Program-made: the position numbers and the translations under genes | The notes under the pieces: generated by a model | Database searches by the model: none | Told to the model about the DNA's origin: nothing | The model's input: the letters and a program-made list of their open reading frames with translations, nothing else | In this document: in pieces, positions 1 through 5,065 of the stretch | Layout of the letters: each line of letters begins with the position of its first letter | How positions within the stretch are numbered: the first letter of the stretch is position 1 | DNA from: Porticoccaceae bacterium | GTDB taxonomy: Bacteria > Pseudomonadota > Gammaproteobacteria > Pseudomonadales > Porticoccaceae | Assembly (NCBI GenBank): GCA_023228865.1 | Contig: JALOAH010000170.1 | Coordinates: 1-5,065, forward strand | Length of the DNA stretch: 5,065 nt | Reading direction: 5' to 3'

Positions 1-2
1 TG

Positions 3-170
3 GGGGCAATACTGTCTGCATTGTGGGTAATGGCCATTTTTTATCTCCGAAAAACGACAAGGGCGAGGGATTATCGTTTGATAGTTGTCAATGAAATAGT
101 CATGAAACCCGTGGCGGCACAACAACAAACCGAGACAGGCTTCCGTAAAAACCGTGCATCACGCCTATGA
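3..170 (+). CDS. C-terminal end of a membrane protein, possibly DUF485-like (partial)
   Basis: An open frame runs in from the left edge and stops at TGA 168-170, giving 55 residues. It begins with a hydrophobic segment (ILSALWVMAIFYL) followed at once by a basic patch (RKTTRARDYR) and a short helical-looking tail (LIVVNEIV), as expected for the last membrane helix and cytoplasmic tail of an integral membrane protein. The pattern of a final helix ending in Tyr-x-Arg and then a charged amphipathic tail resembles the end of DUF485 proteins (YjcH type), which normally sit just before a sodium:solute symporter such as actP. This is pattern resemblance from memory, not an alignment. The other two plus frames stop early (at 28 and 92). 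It could equally be the C-terminus of another transporter. I am fairly sure it is coding and unsure of the family. Confidence 0.42.
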   Translation, partial: GAILSALWVMAIFYLRKTTRARDYRLIVVNEIVMKPVAAQQQTETGFRKNRASRL

Positions 171-231
171 GGCATCAACGGCTAGGCTGGCAGGACAAAC
201 CAATAAAACTGGATTTGGCTTATTTTAACCA

Positions 232-303
232 GTGGTGGACTGGGGGCTTAACGGGGTTATCGTGGTTGCCATACACCTGATCGCGACCGCGGCAATAGGA
301 TAA
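232..303 (+). pseudogene. Possible N-terminal stump of a sodium:solute symporter gene
   Basis: Reading from GTG 232 (or GTG 235) to TAA 301-303 gives 23 residues, V-V-D-W-G-L-N-G followed by a hydrophobic run (VIVVAIHLIATAAIG). An Asp-Trp followed by a first membrane helix ending in Ala-Ile-Gly is how many sodium:solute symporter (SSS) proteins begin. An SSS gene is the usual neighbour after a DUF485 gene. The frame ends abruptly at a stop and no continuation of an SSS protein is visible in any frame downstream. No good ribosome-binding site precedes the GTG codons. It may instead be a membrane microprotein or chance; low confidence. Confidence 0.2.
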
Positions 304-385
304 TTTTGCTATTGTCCGGCGCCCCTGCCATCCTGCACATCGACCTAATAGTAACAAAACAGCAACCTGTTGATAATACAAATTC

Positions 386-415
386 TTGCCAACACATGGA
401 TTATATTGTTATATC
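386..415 (+). promoter_or_regulatory. Candidate sigma70-type promoter of the AraC-dioxygenase-TauE operon
   Basis: TTGCCA at 386-391 matches five of six bases of the -35 consensus. TATATC at 410-415 is a 4/6 match to the -10, with an 18-base spacer, in the most AT-rich stretch of the region. Transcription would begin near 422, leaving a leader of about 25 bases that contains the GAGGG ribosome-binding site at 437-441 before the TTG start at 447. A second possible -10 (GATAAT, 372-377) lacks a good -35. The call is by eye only. Confidence 0.3.
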
Positions 416-446
416 AGCTCTCGAGCCAAAACCTTTGAGGGTCAAT

Positions 447-1343
447 TTGACTATTCTCAGCCAACCATCGGACTGGCCACTGGCCAACAAAAGCGTCCGT
501 CTGGTATCCCCCGTGGTGATTCGCCGCAAACTGGAGGAACACCCCCTCAGTAGGGATTGCTACCCACTCGCGGTGGGTTATTATGAATCCGCGTCCAGTC
601 ACAGGATGTCCCGCCAACGCCACGACGACAATATCCTTATCTACTGCTTTGCCGGCAAGGGTTATCTGCAAACCGAAACTTGGCAGGGCGAAATTCACAG
701 CGGTGAGCTGATTTTGTTGCCATCGGGCAGCGGCCATCAATATTGGGCTGACGATCACAACCCCTGGTCTATTTACTGGTGCCATTTTTCCGGCCACCTC
801 GCCCCCCAATACCTGGCTCATATAGCCGCCAAGCCAGGCGGTTCGGTGGTGCCCATCGGCCAGTCTCCGGCGCTGATCGCCCAATTTCAAACCCTGCTCC
901 AGGCGACCAGCAACGGTTACAACATCACGGCGATGGTGCATGCCGCCAGCATGCTCAAACAGTTACTCACTGCTATCGCCCTGATTATCAGTGAAAAATC
1001 CGAGGCGCAAAAAAACGTTTTCAATGTCGCCAGCATTCAGACGTTTATGCTGCAAAATCTCGACAAACCCCTGAATCTCGATACCCTGGCGCAGCAGGCG
1101 CGGCTGTCAAAATACCATTTCAGCAAAAAATACCGCCAAATCACTGGCCATTCACCGGTTCAGCACCTGATCCATATGAAGATGGAATACGCCCGTTACC
1201 TCATCGAAACCAGCGACACGCCAGTGCGGGATATTGCCGTCAAGGTAGGGCACAGCGACGCCCTTTATTTCTCCCGCCAGTTCAAACAGATTTTCGGGGT
1301 TTCGCCACAACAACACAGGGACAAAGTCCAGGAGTCACTATGA
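447..1343 (+). CDS. AraC/XylS-family transcriptional regulator
   Basis: This is a DNA-binding regulator of 298 residues from the chosen start. Residues about 38-118 form an AraC-type cupin sensor domain with alternating strands and glycine turns (GKGYLQ, GELILLPSG, HQYWADD). The C-terminal ~100 residues carry the two helix-turn-helix units: LNLDTLAQQARLSKYHFS at about 209-226 and VRDIAVKVGHSDALYFSR at about 260-277, the latter followed by the family signature QFKQIFGVSPQQHR. Start choice: TTG 447 has a GAGGG ribosome-binding site five bases upstream and gives a usual family length. ATG 396 (315 residues) and TTG 306 (345 residues) extend into AT-rich, promoter-like DNA, and neither has a visible ribosome-binding site. 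Its TGA overlaps the ATG of the dioxygenase gene (ATGA), so the two are translationally coupled and it probably controls its own operon. The sensor domain has three cysteines (C38, C67, C112) that could in principle sense sulfur species; this is inference. Family assignment is secure, ligand unknown. Confidence 0.93.
   Translation: MTILSQPSDWPLANKSVRLVSPVVIRRKLEEHPLSRDCYPLAVGYYESASSHRMSRQRHDDNILIYCFAGKGYLQTETWQGEIHSGELILLPSGSGHQYWADDHNPWSIYWCHFSGHLAPQYLAHIAAKPGGSVVPIGQSPALIAQFQTLLQATSNGYNITAMVHAASMLKQLLTAIALIISEKSEAQKNVFNVASIQTFMLQNLDKPLNLDTLAQQARLSKYHFSKKYRQITGHSPVQHLIHMKMEYARYLIETSDTPVRDIAVKVGHSDALYFSRQFKQIFGVSPQQHRDKVQESL
1330..1334 (+). promoter_or_regulatory. Ribosome-binding site of the persulfide dioxygenase gene
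   Basis: AGGAG lies inside the last codons of the AraC-type gene, five bases before the ATG at 1340. It fixes that start and shows that the dioxygenase is translated from the same transcript as the regulator. Confidence 0.75.
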
Positions 1344-2089
1344 TTTTTCGCCAACTATTTGAACCCTTGTCCAGCACCTACACCTACCTCATAGGCTGCG
1401 CAAGCACAGGCAAGGCGCTGCTGATAGATCCGGTCTATCCCACTTGGGAGCGCGACCTGAAAATTCTAAAGGAGCTGAATCTTAATCTCGCTTACACATT
1501 GGAAACCCATGTCCATGCCGACCACATCACCTCAGCCCTGAAACTGCGTCAGGAAACCGGCAGCAAAATTGTCTTCCCCAAACAATCCGCCGCCGAATGC
1601 CCGGATATGATTGTCGAGGATGGCGCTATATTCAGGGTTGGCCATATTGCCATTCGCCCCCTATACACCCCTGGACACACCGACGATCATTACGCCTATG
1701 GCATCGCCGACAAAGTGCTTAGCGGCGACGCTCTCCTCATCGATGGTTGTGGACGCACAGACTTTCAAAATGGCAATGCCGATCAACTTTATAAAAGCAT
1801 ACACAGCAAGTTATTCAGCCTGCCGGACGACACCCTGGTCTACCCTGGCCACGATTACAATCAGCGCCACGTTTCCACCATTCTTCAGGAAAAAGAGCGC
1901 AATCCCCGCCTCGGCAACAACAAAAGCCCCGCAGACTTTATTGAGTTGATGAACAATCTCAACCTGCCCTACCCAAAGTTTATCGATTACGCGGTGCCTG
2001 GAAACAAGCAGTGCGGTGTCTGCCCGACGGACTTGCCGGAAAATATGGACGCCTATTGTCACAAAGTCACTGAAAGTCGCCAGGGATAG
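1340..2089 (+). CDS. ETHE1-type persulfide (sulfur) dioxygenase, metallo-beta-lactamase fold
   Basis: A cytoplasmic non-haem iron enzyme of 249 residues, the usual size for this family. ETHE1-type enzymes oxidise glutathione persulfide with O2 to sulfite and glutathione. The metallo-beta-lactamase motifs are intact: THVHADH at 56-62, PGHT at 111-114 (H113), SGD at 128-130 (D130) and YPGHDY at 168-173 (H171). The segment GCGRTDFQNG at 136-145 is the hallmark that separates ETHE1-like dioxygenases from glyoxalase II; in ETHE1 this Arg region helps bind the glutathione moiety. In ETHE1 the single iron is held by one His of the first motif, the PGH His and the SGD Asp; those positions are present here. 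The tail contains AVPGNKQCGVC (C225, C228) and a further C240; the first Cys matches a conserved ETHE1 position. No rhodanese domain is fused. It starts four bases inside the regulator gene and sits six bases before a TauE/SafE exporter gene, as in bigR/blh-type operons. A plain hydrolase function is unlikely given the GRTDFQ motif. Confidence 0.92.
   Translation: MIFRQLFEPLSSTYTYLIGCASTGKALLIDPVYPTWERDLKILKELNLNLAYTLETHVHADHITSALKLRQETGSKIVFPKQSAAECPDMIVEDGAIFRVGHIAIRPLYTPGHTDDHYAYGIADKVLSGDALLIDGCGRTDFQNGNADQLYKSIHSKLFSLPDDTLVYPGHDYNQRHVSTILQEKERNPRLGNNKSPADFIELMNNLNLPYPKFIDYAVPGNKQCGVCPTDLPENMDAYCHKVTESRQG
2082..2086 (+). promoter_or_regulatory. Ribosome-binding site of the TauE/SafE gene
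   Basis: AGGGA lies across the end of the dioxygenase gene, nine bases before ATG 2096. It supports that start and coupled translation of the two genes. Confidence 0.65.
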
Positions 2090-2095
2090 CCACTG

Positions 2096-2914
2096 ATGCT
2101 GACCCTGATTTTTGGTATTCTGGTGGGTCTCGCTTTGGGACTAACAGGGGGTGGCGGTTCTATTTTCGCCGTTCCCCTTTTGATTTTTGGGCTGGGCATC
2201 GCCCCCCAGGAAGCCATCACCATTTCCCTGGCGGCAGTCACCCTGGTGGCTTTTATAGGCACAATCTCGGCGGCAAAAACCGGGCTTGTTGAATACAGAG
2301 CCGGCGCTATTTTTGCGGCCGCGGGGCTTGTCACTGCGCCCTTCGGTGTCTTGATTGCCAACAATCTTGAAGACCGCATGATTCTCACCGCGTTCTCGAT
2401 TCTGGTCATTCTGGTATCGGCGTCCATGTGGCGAAGAGCGGGAAGCTCTCCGCAGAACACGACCGTGGTCAGAGCCAATTTTTCCTCTGTAGACACCACA
2501 GCGGGCGCCATTTGCCGCTTTAATCCGGACAACAAAAGCTTGCGCCTGACCGCCCCTTGCAGCCTGGTGCTGACACTGGCGGGAACTGTGACCGGCATAT
2601 TGTCGGGACTTTTTGGCGTCGGCGGCGGCTTTATTATTGTTCCGGCACTGATGATAATTACTCGCTTGAGTATTCAGCGCGCGGTCGCCACATCCCTGTT
2701 TGTGATCACCCTGATCGGAACCTCTGGAATAGCTGCAGCGATTATCTCAGCAAGAAAGCTGGATCTGGCTGTCACCGCCTTGTTTTTGGCCGGAGGCATA
2801 ACCGGTATGCTGATGGGTCGCAAAATTGCCAATCGAATTGCCGGCCCCCTGCTTCAGAAAACCTTTGCCGGCATGCTACTGCTTGTCGCCGCCGTCACCC
2901 TGCTTAGCCATTAG
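2096..2914 (+). CDS. TauE/SafE-family membrane exporter (sulfite/organosulfonate type)
   Basis: An integral inner-membrane transporter of 272 residues with about eight hydrophobic segments. The family signature occurs twice, as expected for its internal repeat: GLTGGGGSIFAVPLL at 15-29 and GLFGVGGGFIIVPAL at 171-185, each a glycine-rich turn before a membrane helix. The halves are joined by a polar, probably cytoplasmic loop at about 112-150, longer than the other loops. Family members are proposed to export sulfite, sulfoacetate or other sulfur-containing anions, and to date the substrate is experimentally known for few of them. Here the substrate is inferred from context: the preceding dioxygenase makes sulfite in the cytoplasm, so sulfite (or thiosulfate formed from it) is the best guess. 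It is the last gene of the operon; a bidirectional terminator follows 25 bases after the stop. Family assignment is secure, substrate inferred. Confidence 0.92.
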   Translation: MLTLIFGILVGLALGLTGGGGSIFAVPLLIFGLGIAPQEAITISLAAVTLVAFIGTISAAKTGLVEYRAGAIFAAAGLVTAPFGVLIANNLEDRMILTAFSILVILVSASMWRRAGSSPQNTTVVRANFSSVDTTAGAICRFNPDNKSLRLTAPCSLVLTLAGTVTGILSGLFGVGGGFIIVPALMIITRLSIQRAVATSLFVITLIGTSGIAAAIISARKLDLAVTALFLAGGITGMLMGRKIANRIAGPLLQKTFAGMLLLVAAVTLLSH

Positions 2915-2939
2915 TTGCTCGCCATTAAAAGACGCAGGT

Positions 2940-2970
2940 AAAAAATATCGCAAGCACAGCTGCGATTTTT
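2940..2970. terminator. Bidirectional rho-independent terminator between convergent genes
   Basis: ATCGCA (2947-2952) pairs with TGCGAT (2961-2966), and an inner GC/GC pair leaves an ACA loop. The stem is preceded by an A tract (2940-2945) and followed by a T tract (2966-2970), so it reads as stem plus U run on both strands. It lies after the TauE/SafE stop (2914) and just after the sohB stop (2973 on the minus strand), exactly where both convergent transcripts should end. Confidence 0.75.
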
Positions 2971-2971
2971 C

Positions 2972-2995
2972 GTCAGGAAAAAAATCGATCCTGAC
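2972..2995 (-). repeat. Inverted repeat over the sohB stop codon
   Basis: GTCAGGA (2972-2978) and TCCTGAC (2989-2995) are perfect seven-base arms separated by ten A/T-rich bases. The repeat covers the last codons and the stop of sohB and lies directly before the terminator hairpin on the minus strand. It could add a 3'-end stabilising hairpin to the sohB mRNA, or be chance; there is no T run of its own after it in the minus direction. Confidence 0.4.
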
Positions 2996-4004
2996 TCAAC
3001 CGCTGCCACCAGCGCATCATCAAACCATCAGCGCTTTCTTCAGCGGCAAAACCGACTTTTTCCTGGATGGATTTTTTGATCACATAGCTGACTTCGAAAA
3101 TTTTGGCGCTCTCGAGCTGGGAGGTGATGTATTCATCACTGGTCATCACATCGTCCACCAAACCCAATTCTTTCGCCCTGGTGCCCAGCCAGACCTCTCC
3201 GGTGGAGACCGCGTCAATATCAAGATTTTGACGATGGTCGCGAACAAAATCCTTGAAAAGATCGTGGGTTTCCTGAAGGTCGCGAACAAACTTTTCCCGC
3301 CCCTTGTCGGTGTTTTCGCCAAGCATGGTGAGGGTGCGCTTATATTCCCCTGCAGTGAGAATCTCAACATCCACATCGTGCTTTTTCAGCAGGCGGTGGA
3401 AATTGGGCAGCTGCGCCAATACACCAATGGAGCCAATATAGGCAAAGGGCGCGGCGAGAATTTTGTCCGCCACGCAGGCCATCATGTAACCGCCGCTGGC
3501 GGCCACTTTATCGACACAAACCGTGAGGGGAATACCCTGCTTGCGAATTCTGTCCAGCTGGCTACTGGCAAAACCGTAGCTGTGCACCATGCCACCGGGG
3601 CTTTCGAGGCGCACCACAACCTCGTCCTGCTCCCTGGCCAGCCCCAGTATAGCGGTAATCTCTTCACGCAGCGACTGAACGGCGCTGGCTTTCATATCGC
3701 CTTTAAAATTAAGCACAAAGACATGTTTTTTAGCTTTGCTGTCGGGGTTCTTTTGTTCCTGTTTATGGAGTTTTTGGCGGCGCTTGTGTTCGGCTTTCTG
3801 CTCAGATTTCGACAACAGAGCGTCGCCGAGCACGTCGCGATTGTGTTCAATGGCGTCGTTGACCAGCCTGACGTCGAGCTGGCCTTTTTCACCACGGCGA
3901 ACGCGGGCACCCAGAGAAGAAAAGATGGCAACAGCTACCACCAAAGCGGCGAGAAAGGTCAGGGTTTTGGCAAAAAAGAGCCCGTATTCACTCAAAAATT
4001 CCAA
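2973..4004 (-). CDS. sohB: SohB inner-membrane serine protease (peptidase family S49)
   Basis: A membrane-anchored protease of the SppA/SohB family, 343 residues from the chosen start, close to the E. coli SohB length. One N-terminal membrane anchor (about 5-28, rich in Leu/Ala/Val) is followed by a highly charged Lys/Gln/Glu linker (about 66-93) and then the S49 catalytic domain. The Ser-Lys dyad is visible: S170 in AASGGYMMA and K222 in AGEYKRTLT. SPGG at about 135-138 forms the usual oxyanion-hole region. Start choice: a frame from GTG 4013 has only CGGA directly against it, which is too close to act as a ribosome-binding site. TTG 4004 has GGAG (4013-4016) eight bases upstream and gives M-E-F-L-SEYGLF, which matches the way E. 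coli SohB begins. It lies 73 bases after nudC on the same strand and is probably cotranscribed. In E. coli the gene was found as a multicopy suppressor of a degP (htrA) mutant; natural substrates are not clear. Confidence 0.93.
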   Translation of the reverse strand: MEFLSEYGLFFAKTLTFLAALVVAVAIFSSLGARVRRGEKGQLDVRLVNDAIEHNRDVLGDALLSKSEQKAEHKRRQKLHKQEQKNPDSKAKKHVFVLNFKGDMKASAVQSLREEITAILGLAREQDEVVVRLESPGGMVHSYGFASSQLDRIRKQGIPLTVCVDKVAASGGYMMACVADKILAAPFAYIGSIGVLAQLPNFHRLLKKHDVDVEILTAGEYKRTLTMLGENTDKGREKFVRDLQETHDLFKDFVRDHRQNLDIDAVSTGEVWLGTRAKELGLVDDVMTSDEYITSQLESAKIFEVSYVIKKSIQEKVGFAAEESADGLMMRWWQRLSQDRFFS

Positions 4005-4012
4005 TTGGTTCA

Positions 4013-4016
4013 CTCC
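4013..4016 (-). promoter_or_regulatory. sohB: Ribosome-binding site deciding the TTG start of sohB
   Basis: GGAG on the minus strand lies eight bases before TTG 4004-4002. It overlaps the alternative GTG codon at 4013-4011, so it cannot serve that codon. It therefore favours the TTG start. Confidence 0.65.
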
Positions 4017-4046
4017 GAAAATAGGTTAATGCGAGTTCCGGTGGCA

Positions 4047-4063
4047 CAGGCAGCAGCGGCCTG
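4047..4063. repeat. Short hairpin in the nudC-sohB spacer
   Basis: CAGGC (4047-4051) and GCCTG (4059-4063) can pair around a seven-base loop within the 73-base spacer between nudC and sohB. No T run follows on the minus strand, so it is not a normal intrinsic terminator. It might be an mRNA processing or stability element, or have no role. Confidence 0.25.
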
Positions 4064-4077
4064 GAAAGAACCCGGTG

Positions 4078-4899
4078 TTATTGGCTACAGCGTTCAACAA
4101 AACGACGAATCAACTGCCCGGACAAGGAAAATTCACCGGGAATATTCGGCAAATCGTTGAAGGGGTACCACTGGGCGTCGACAATTTCAATGCCATCGAC
4201 ACGAATGTCGCCACCGGCATAATCGGCAAAAAAACCCAGCATGAGCTGTCCGGGAAACGGCCAGGGCTGGCTGCCCATGTAGTGGAGATTGCCCACCTGG
4301 AGCCCCACCTCCTCCATCACCTCGCGCCGCAAGGCTGCTTCCGCCGACTCGCCAGGTTCAATAAAGCCCGCCAGAACACTGTAGTAAGGTACTGTCCACT
4401 GACCATTGCGGGCAAGCAGACATTCATTGCCGCGGGTGATCAACGCCATAATGCAGGGAGACAGTCGCGGGTAGTAGATTTTGCGGCAGCGGTCGCAGCC
4501 CATAGCGCGCTCATTGGCAACAATGGTTGTCGGATTGCCGCAATAACCACAATAGCGGTGCGCCCGGTACCAATCATTGATTTGCAATGCCCTGCCCAGC
4601 AGCCGAAATAGGCCGTCGGGCAGACTGCCGAGAAACTTTCGCAACCCGGAGGTTCGCGGGGACAGTATTTCAAAGCCTGATGGCAAAAGTTCGACAGTAA
4701 AAATGGATTGCCCGCCATATTCCCCAAGGTAATGGAGCTCAGCATCCTCGGGCATCACCCATTTTAACTGGGAATACTCCCAGAACAGCTGATTATCGCC
4801 ACCATAAACAATGTCATCGCCACAGGTAATAACAATCTTGCCCTCTATGCGATCGAAGGCGTAGGGGTCGCGAATGTGAAGTTCATCGTTAAACGTCAC
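4078..4899 (-). CDS. nudC: NudC, NAD+/NADH pyrophosphatase (RNA deNADding, Nudix family)
   Basis: A cytoplasmic Nudix hydrolase of 273 residues, slightly longer than E. coli NudC. It cleaves the pyrophosphate of NAD(H) to NMN(H) plus AMP and, as shown for E. coli NudC, removes 5' NAD caps from RNA. Domains in order: a divergent N-terminal domain (1-110), a four-cysteine zinc ribbon (CGYC 117-120 and CDRC 135-138, with the same spacing as the E. coli enzyme) and a Nudix domain. The Nudix box fills 178-200 and fits GX5EX7REUXEEXGU exactly (E184, R192, E193, E196, E197). The NADH-pyrophosphatase signature SQPWPFP follows at 210-216. The GTG start at 4899 is the first possible one in frame, as a stop lies nine bases before it. 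There is no clear ribosome-binding site, and only 13 bases separate it from the stop of the preceding fimL-like gene, so it is probably translated by coupling. The function call is secure. Confidence 0.96.
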   Translation of the reverse strand: MTFNDELHIRDPYAFDRIEGKIVITCGDDIVYGGDNQLFWEYSQLKWVMPEDAELHYLGEYGGQSIFTVELLPSGFEILSPRTSGLRKFLGSLPDGLFRLLGRALQINDWYRAHRYCGYCGNPTTIVANERAMGCDRCRKIYYPRLSPCIMALITRGNECLLARNGQWTVPYYSVLAGFIEPGESAEAALRREVMEEVGLQVGNLHYMGSQPWPFPGQLMLGFFADYAGGDIRVDGIEIVDAQWYPFNDLPNIPGEFSLSGQLIRRFVERCSQ

Positions 4900-4912
4900 C
4901 TGTTGTCAACGC

Positions 4913-5065
4913 TCATGCCGCTTCAAGTGCTGCGAGATAATCTTCAGCAATGCTCAGGACAAAATCACTTTTTTCGCCCTGAGAGGTGTTCTGGAAATAA
5001 TATTCAAGGGCGACCACTGCATCCGCAAAGGAGGCCATGCGGCTGTTTTTTTCTTCAGGTGCAAT
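4913..5065 (-). CDS. fimL: C-terminal end of a FimL-like (ChpA N-domain-like) protein (partial)
   Basis: An open frame enters from the right edge on the minus strand and ends at TGA 4915-4913, giving the last 50 residues of a protein. The segment MASFADAVVALEYYF resembles the ADA-x-x-x-x-EYYLE pattern found in the histidine-phosphotransfer-like regions of ChpA and FimL, and the tail (LSIAEDYLAAL) fits the same helix bundle. Because the protein ends here instead of continuing into further phosphotransfer, CheA and receiver domains, FimL is preferred over ChpA. From memory, fimL and nudC are also neighbours in Pseudomonas aeruginosa, which supports the call. FimL promotes type IV pilus assembly, twitching and cAMP signalling. 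The stop is 13 bases from nudC, so the two are likely in one operon. It is certainly coding; the name is moderately sure. Confidence 0.55.
   Translation of the reverse strand: MAPEEKNSRMASFADAVVALEYYFQNTSQGEKSDFVLSIAEDYLAALEAA

Larger units (their letters stand above)
171..446. other. Gene-poor gap between the partial membrane-protein gene and the AraC-type regulator
   Basis: No intact gene of convincing length is seen on either strand. The stretch holds an ATGA-coupled 37-codon frame (167-280) without recognisable content, a 23-codon hydrophobic frame (232-303, listed separately), and an AT-rich block from about 350 to 415 that looks like the promoter of the downstream operon. A short perfect inverted repeat, AACAG-CAAC-CTGTT (358-371), lies just upstream of the proposed -35 element. 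It could be part of an operator, but five-base arms are weak evidence. No clear intrinsic terminator for the upstream gene was found here. Confidence 0.5.

Noticed and set aside
167..280. 37-codon frame starting with an ATGA overlap to the partial membrane-protein gene
   Set aside because: The overlap looks like coupling, but the peptide is short, Trp-rich, resembles nothing known, and has no ribosome-binding site of note.
472..485. Tandem seven-base repeat ACTGGCC x2 near the start of the AraC-type gene
   Set aside because: It is only two copies inside coding sequence and is readily explained by the codons of DWPLA.
414..941. 175-codon minus-strand open frame antisense to the AraC-type gene
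   Set aside because: It is complementary to the conserved sensor domain and is without any motif or ribosome-binding context of its own.
2059..2598. 179-codon minus-strand open frame antisense to the TauE/SafE gene
   Set aside because: The plus strand encodes a clear exporter with both family repeats; this frame lacks recognisable domains.
2826..4160. 444-codon plus-strand open frame spanning the convergent junction and antisense to sohB
   Set aside because: It lies across the end of the TauE/SafE gene, the terminator and all of sohB. The minus-strand sohB has intact catalytic motifs and a good ribosome-binding site, and this frame's translation shows no family features.
4075..4611. 178-codon plus-strand open frame antisense to nudC
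   Set aside because: The minus-strand NudC has a complete Nudix box and zinc ribbon in the same bases, so this frame is a shadow.

Overview
The window looks like chromosomal DNA of a gammaproteobacterium with moderate GC. The gene complement (SohB-type S49 protease, NudC with zinc ribbon, a FimL/ChpA-like C-terminus) suggests a Pseudomonas/Cellvibrio-like lineage. The exact taxon cannot be read from the sequence. There are no tRNA or rRNA genes, insertion sequences or CRISPR arrays.

Layout. (1) 1-170: the 3' end of a plus-strand gene for a small or C-terminal membrane-protein segment, possibly DUF485-like. It is followed by about 275 bases without a convincing intact gene. These hold a 23-codon hydrophobic reading frame that may be the stump of a sodium:solute symporter gene, then an AT-rich promoter-like stretch. 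(2) 447-2914: a tight plus-strand operon of three genes: an AraC/XylS-family regulator, an ETHE1-type persulfide (sulfur) dioxygenase of the metallo-beta-lactamase fold, and a TauE/SafE-family anion exporter. The first junction is an ATGA stop/start overlap and the second is a 6-base gap. (3) 2940-2970: a hairpin flanked by A and T tracts that can stop transcription from both sides. (4) 2973-5065: minus-strand genes transcribed in the order fimL-like (only its end is present), nudC, sohB. They converge on the plus-strand operon.

How the genes work together. The plus-strand operon reads as a reactive-sulfur detoxification unit. The dioxygenase would oxidise glutathione persulfide to sulfite in the cytoplasm and the TauE/SafE protein would export the sulfite (or a related anion), under an AraC-type regulator in the same transcript. 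Similar dioxygenase/exporter pairs are known under other regulator families (for example BigR of the ArsR family), so the AraC-type partner is the most interesting point. The minus-strand genes are housekeeping: NudC hydrolyses NAD(H) and removes NAD caps from RNA, SohB is an inner-membrane serine protease, and the FimL-like protein would act in type IV pilus/cAMP control. Two start codons need correction from naive ORF calls: sohB most likely starts at a TTG (4004) and the AraC gene probably at a TTG (447).
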